From CAYJAQ01 sp964368275 (GTDB taxonomy: Bacteria > Bacillota_I > Bacilli_A > ML615J-28 > CAG-313), in assembly GCA_964368275.1 (NCBI GenBank), contig CAYJAQ010000050.1, positions 1 to 9,087 on the forward strand: a DNA stretch of 9,087 nt. The letters are read 5' to 3'. The number at the start of each line of letters is the position of its first letter. Within the stretch, counting starts at the first letter, position 1. Both the position numbers and the translations under genes were made by a program. The notes under the pieces are model-generated. The model made no database searches. It saw only the letters and a list, made by a program, of their open reading frames with translations, and was not told the DNA's origin. Positions 6,680 through 9,087 of the stretch are shown in pieces.

Positions 6680-7303
6680 CTACTTATTCAAAAATTTATC
6701 AATTGCAGAAATAGCATCTGCTAAAACTTCTTCTTTACTATTCTCCCCATTAATTACAACAACACGGCCTTTGAACATCTCAGCTAGTTTTAAATAGCCT
6801 TGATAAACATCTTCATGAAATTTTTTAGCTTGTAATTCAAGGCGATCTAATTCTTTTTGATGAGATTTTCTATTAAGACCAATTTCTGGACGTACTAAAA
6901 CATATATAGTTAGAACAGGAAGCAAACCTGAAGTTGCAAACATGTTCATGTTATAAACTTCTTCAATACCGATGCCACGAGCATATCCTTGATAAGCAAG
7001 CGAACTATCTATGTAGCGATCACATATTACTAATTTTCCTTGTTCAAGAGCAGGGACAACTGTTTCCATTAAGTTTTGGCGCCGACTTGCAGCATAAAGT
7101 AGAGCTTCTGTCTTATCATCCATACTCATATTATTCTTGTCTAAGATAACCTCACGAATCTTTTCAGCAACATTACTCCCACCAGGCTCACGTGAAACAA
7201 AAACGTCATATCCACAATTAATTAAATGCTTACGTACTCCTTCAACAACAGTCGACTTACCACTACCATCATTTCCTTCAAAACTAATAAATGTTCCCTT
7301 CAT
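6680..7303 (-). CDS. tmk: Thymidylate kinase (dTMP kinase)
   Basis: This encodes 207 residues, the usual size. The enzyme phosphorylates dTMP to dTDP with ATP in the cytoplasm, a required step for dTTP synthesis. Walker A GNDGSGKST occupies residues 10-18. REPGG (38-42) and CDRYIDSSLAYQG (94-106, with the DRY motif) bind dTMP. The lid region around 139-155 contains basic residues (NRKSHQK, DRLE). A strong ribosome binding site GGAGG lies four bases before ATG 7303. It is the first gene of the five-gene minus-strand operon and follows its own extended -10 promoter, so dTTP supply and the clamp loader are transcribed together. Confidence 0.97.
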   Translation of the reverse strand: MKGTFISFEGNDGSGKSTVVEGVRKHLINCGYDVFVSREPGGSNVAEKIREVILDKNNMSMDDKTEALLYAASRRQNLMETVVPALEQGKLVICDRYIDSSLAYQGYARGIGIEEVYNMNMFATSGLLPVLTIYVLVRPEIGLNRKSHQKELDRLELQAKKFHEDVYQGYLKLAEMFKGRVVVINGENSKEEVLADAISAIDKFLNK

Positions 7304-7338
7304 AAAGCCTCCAAAAGTTACTATTTATCATCTTTTTT

Positions 7339-7367
7339 ATTATACCATATAATTAAAAAAATTCCCA
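7339..7367 (-). promoter_or_regulatory. Extended -10 promoter of the tmk operon
   Basis: On the minus strand TGG precedes a perfect TATAAT (-10 at 7339-7344, TG at 7346-7347), giving an extended -10. The -35 region (about 7362-7367, TGGGAA) is a poor match and lies in the 3' arm of the upstream terminator. Transcription should begin near 7332, leaving about 28 bases of leader before tmk. Confidence 0.7.
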
Positions 7368-7394
7368 TTATTTAGTATGAGAATTTTTTTAATT
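7351..7394 (-). terminator. Strong intrinsic terminator after the amidase gene
   Basis: Bases 7351-7368 and 7377-7394 form an 18-bp stem with a single G-U wobble (on the minus strand) around an eight-base loop. The arms end in runs of seven A and seven T residues, so the hairpin could act in either direction. On the minus strand it starts eight bases after the amidase stop codon. Its 3' arm carries the -35 region of the tmk promoter, so it separates the two transcription units with no spare DNA. Confidence 0.85.
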
Positions 7395-7401
7395 AGATTT
7401 T

Positions 7402-9087
7402 TTAATTTTTTGCAATACCTTTTGTGGTGACAATGATTTTTTGATTATTAACACTAACTTCAACTTTTATATCACCATCAGTTTTAATTTGATATATATC
7501 GCTTAATTTCCAAGCTTCAATATTTCCTTCTATTACATTGTATGAGACATCAACATTTGTTAATAATGTTTGAGATGCATATTCTTTAGCAATTAGTGAT
7601 AAAAATTCAAACCATCTTTTATTATTACGCATTTTTTCTGGACAATTTTTTTGACCATCAAAAGTATAATGCTGATCAACATTAAGCATGCCTAAATTAT
7701 ACTTAATTAATAAATAAGCAATTAAACGAGCGTCATTACGCATAGATGCATCATAGTTTCCATCTGGATTAACACACATCTCTATACCTATACCATTAGC
7801 ATTACCACATCCTGCTCTTCTGCTGGAATCTGATGCATGCCAACACGCAATGTTTTCTTCAAAACTTTGATATATTTTGCCATCATCAACTGAGAAATGC
7901 CATGATGAATCACGGTCAACTGTGCCATATGCTTTACTGTTTTGATATTGTGCCATAACTAACGCATCTTTACCAGTTGTACCTATTCCTGTTTCGTGAA
8001 CAACTATCCACATAATATTAGCATCATTACTTAAAGTAAAACCTTTGTATATACGTTCATCTAAAACACTTTGGGATATAGTTGGACGAGTATCTGCATA
8101 TTGAACATTTTTAACACCAGCTTCAGTGTCAATAAGAAGTGAACGATCAATTAATGGCATAGAACCCGCATATAGATTAATAAATGAATTGCATTCATCG
8201 TCAATTGCATCTTTTATAAATTCTAGTGCTTTTGATGTTGCATCCATAGGCATTTTTGTGGGGTTAAGATGAATTGGTAATCTAACTAAAGAATAACCTG
8301 CAGGGAAATATATTTCAGCGATAAAATAATATATTCCACCTTTCAATGGTAAATGCACTGTAGTTGTGTCATATACAACTAAAGGATTTTCACATATCCA
8401 ACGAATTCGGCCACCATATTGGGGATGATTCGTTGGTAATTTGTCACCATCCGATAATTGCACACTTTGAGAGTATGTATTTAGCCAATCAGTCACCTTG
8501 ACAACCTTTTCTGTATCAGGAATACCTGTAACAATTACATTAATTACAAAGCTGTGTTTATGGCCACGTCTTTCTAATGTGCATGTTAAGTCGACATTTT
8601 CATCATATTCATGCTCAACGTACTTACCATCATCAGTCAGGGCATTAGTATTGGATGATTTATATGTAATAATTGTATCATCATTGTAATATTGGGTCTT
8701 TAAACGGAGATCTTTTCTAGTGGGGCTAGCGACAAAACCACGTAAATAGTTTTCAACCTTCTCAAAATAGTAGTCAATACTACCTAATAGTAAGGTTGAT
8801 TTAGTATATTCAAAAGTCCCAGATTCACTAGTGATCTTAATTGTTATTGCAACATTAACTTCATAGTTTTCGTCAAATATAACTTCAAAGCTATCACTAA
8901 AATAACCAGCCTTATCAATACTATATGTAACATCATATCCATACATCGTTTTAGGCAATTGAAGTTTATCGCCTTTCTCAATCTCATTTGGAATTAGTTT
9001 TTCAATTAGTACATATGCATCAGTAGTGGTATAATCATTAACGTTTTGACATTTTTCTTGAGTAGGATCTTCAATGCATGTTTTTTC
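7402..9087 (-). CDS. N-acetylmuramoyl-L-alanine amidase with Ig-like repeats (5' end outside window)
   Basis: The 561 visible residues are only the C-terminal part: the frame is open to the right edge. The catalytic domain is Amidase_2 (PGRP fold), which cuts the bond between N-acetylmuramic acid and the stem peptide. Probable zinc ligands in visible-fragment numbering are His364 (VVHETG), His473 (QHYTF) and Cys482 (KNCP). His397 (SWHF), His417 (CWHA) and Glu436 (GIGIEM) line the expected active site. Upstream are two or three beta-rich Ig-like segments, for example one starting DKLQLPKTMYGY (about residues 38-49) and one around TYKSSNTNALTDDGKY. These resemble the atrophied bacterial Ig domains of surface proteins. 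A small beta-type domain of about 55 residues follows the catalytic domain; no sortase motif is seen. Export is inferred from the domains, since a signal peptide would lie off the window. The role could be wall turnover or lysis of other cells. Confidence 0.88.
   Translation of the reverse strand, partial: EKTCIEDPTQEKCQNVNDYTTTDAYVLIEKLIPNEIEKGDKLQLPKTMYGYDVTYSIDKAGYFSDSFEVIFDENYEVNVAITIKITSESGTFEYTKSTLLLGSIDYYFEKVENYLRGFVASPTRKDLRLKTQYYNDDTIITYKSSNTNALTDDGKYVEHEYDENVDLTCTLERRGHKHSFVINVIVTGIPDTEKVVKVTDWLNTYSQSVQLSDGDKLPTNHPQYGGRIRWICENPLVVYDTTTVHLPLKGGIYYFIAEIYFPAGYSLVRLPIHLNPTKMPMDATSKALEFIKDAIDDECNSFINLYAGSMPLIDRSLLIDTEAGVKNVQYADTRPTISQSVLDERIYKGFTLSNDANIMWIVVHETGIGTTGKDALVMAQYQNSKAYGTVDRDSSWHFSVDDGKIYQSFEENIACWHASDSSRRAGCGNANGIGIEMCVNPDGNYDASMRNDARLIAYLLIKYNLGMLNVDQHYTFDGQKNCPEKMRNNKRWFEFLSLIAKEYASQTLLTNVDVSYNVIEGNIEAWKLSDIYQIKTDGDIKVEVSVNNQKIIVTTKGIAKN

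Noticed and set aside
8956..8958. TTG 8958 as the start of the amidase gene
   Set aside because: The frame has no stop up to base 9087 and the upstream residues continue an Ig-like repeat. The gene is truncated by the window.

Overview
The window is very AT-rich and reads as a walled, low-GC Bacillota genome. An uncultured or Erysipelotrichia-like Bacilli lineage is my best guess, but the sequence does not fix the taxon. The reasons are the gene order tmk-holB-ricT-trmN6-rsmI (a reduced form of the Bacillus tmk-yabC block), a MurE-type ligase and a peptidoglycan amidase. The last two exclude wall-less Mollicutes. All complete genes end in TAA or TAG except holB, which ends in TGA.

Layout: bases 1-137 hold a clear promoter and ribosome binding site. 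Two plus-strand genes follow. The first is a B12-binding-domain radical SAM protein with a C-terminal DUF4080-like region (138-1775). The second is a Mur ligase of the MurE type (1815-3230). They are separated by a 39-base junction in which a terminator hairpin, a -10 box and the murE ribosome binding site are superimposed. A bidirectional terminator (about 3213-3262) overlaps both the end of murE and the stop codon of the convergent rsmI.

The minus strand from 7347 down to 3253 is one compact housekeeping operon: tmk (thymidylate kinase), holB (clamp-loader delta prime), ricT (PSP1/YaaT), trmN6-like tRNA methyltransferase and rsmI (16S rRNA C1402 2'-O-methyltransferase). It starts at an extended -10 promoter at 7339-7347. 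Junctions are 9 nt, 92 nt, -1 nt and 12 nt. The darA, yaaR, yabA and yazA genes found among these in Bacillus are absent. Upstream of the operon, after its own 18-bp terminator, is the 3' part of a large minus-strand gene for a probable secreted amidase with Ig-like repeats. It is still open at the right edge of the window.

The most striking observation is in holB. Its frame is stopped by a TGA at 5780-5782 but continues in frame for 27 sense codons to a TAG inside the ricT Shine-Dalgarno. The continuation looks like the missing conserved C-terminus of delta prime. It fills the only large gap in the operon and raises the length from 296 to 324 residues. Either TGA is read as an amino acid here, or this is a nonsense mutation, sequence error or leaky stop. 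The other 14 tryptophans in the window all use TGG, which argues against wholesale reassignment of TGA.

I see no RNA genes, insertion sequences, CRISPR arrays or phage genes, and I did not find a new multi-gene system. The notable material is the holB stop, the divergent Mur ligase motifs and the tightly fused terminator-promoter junctions.
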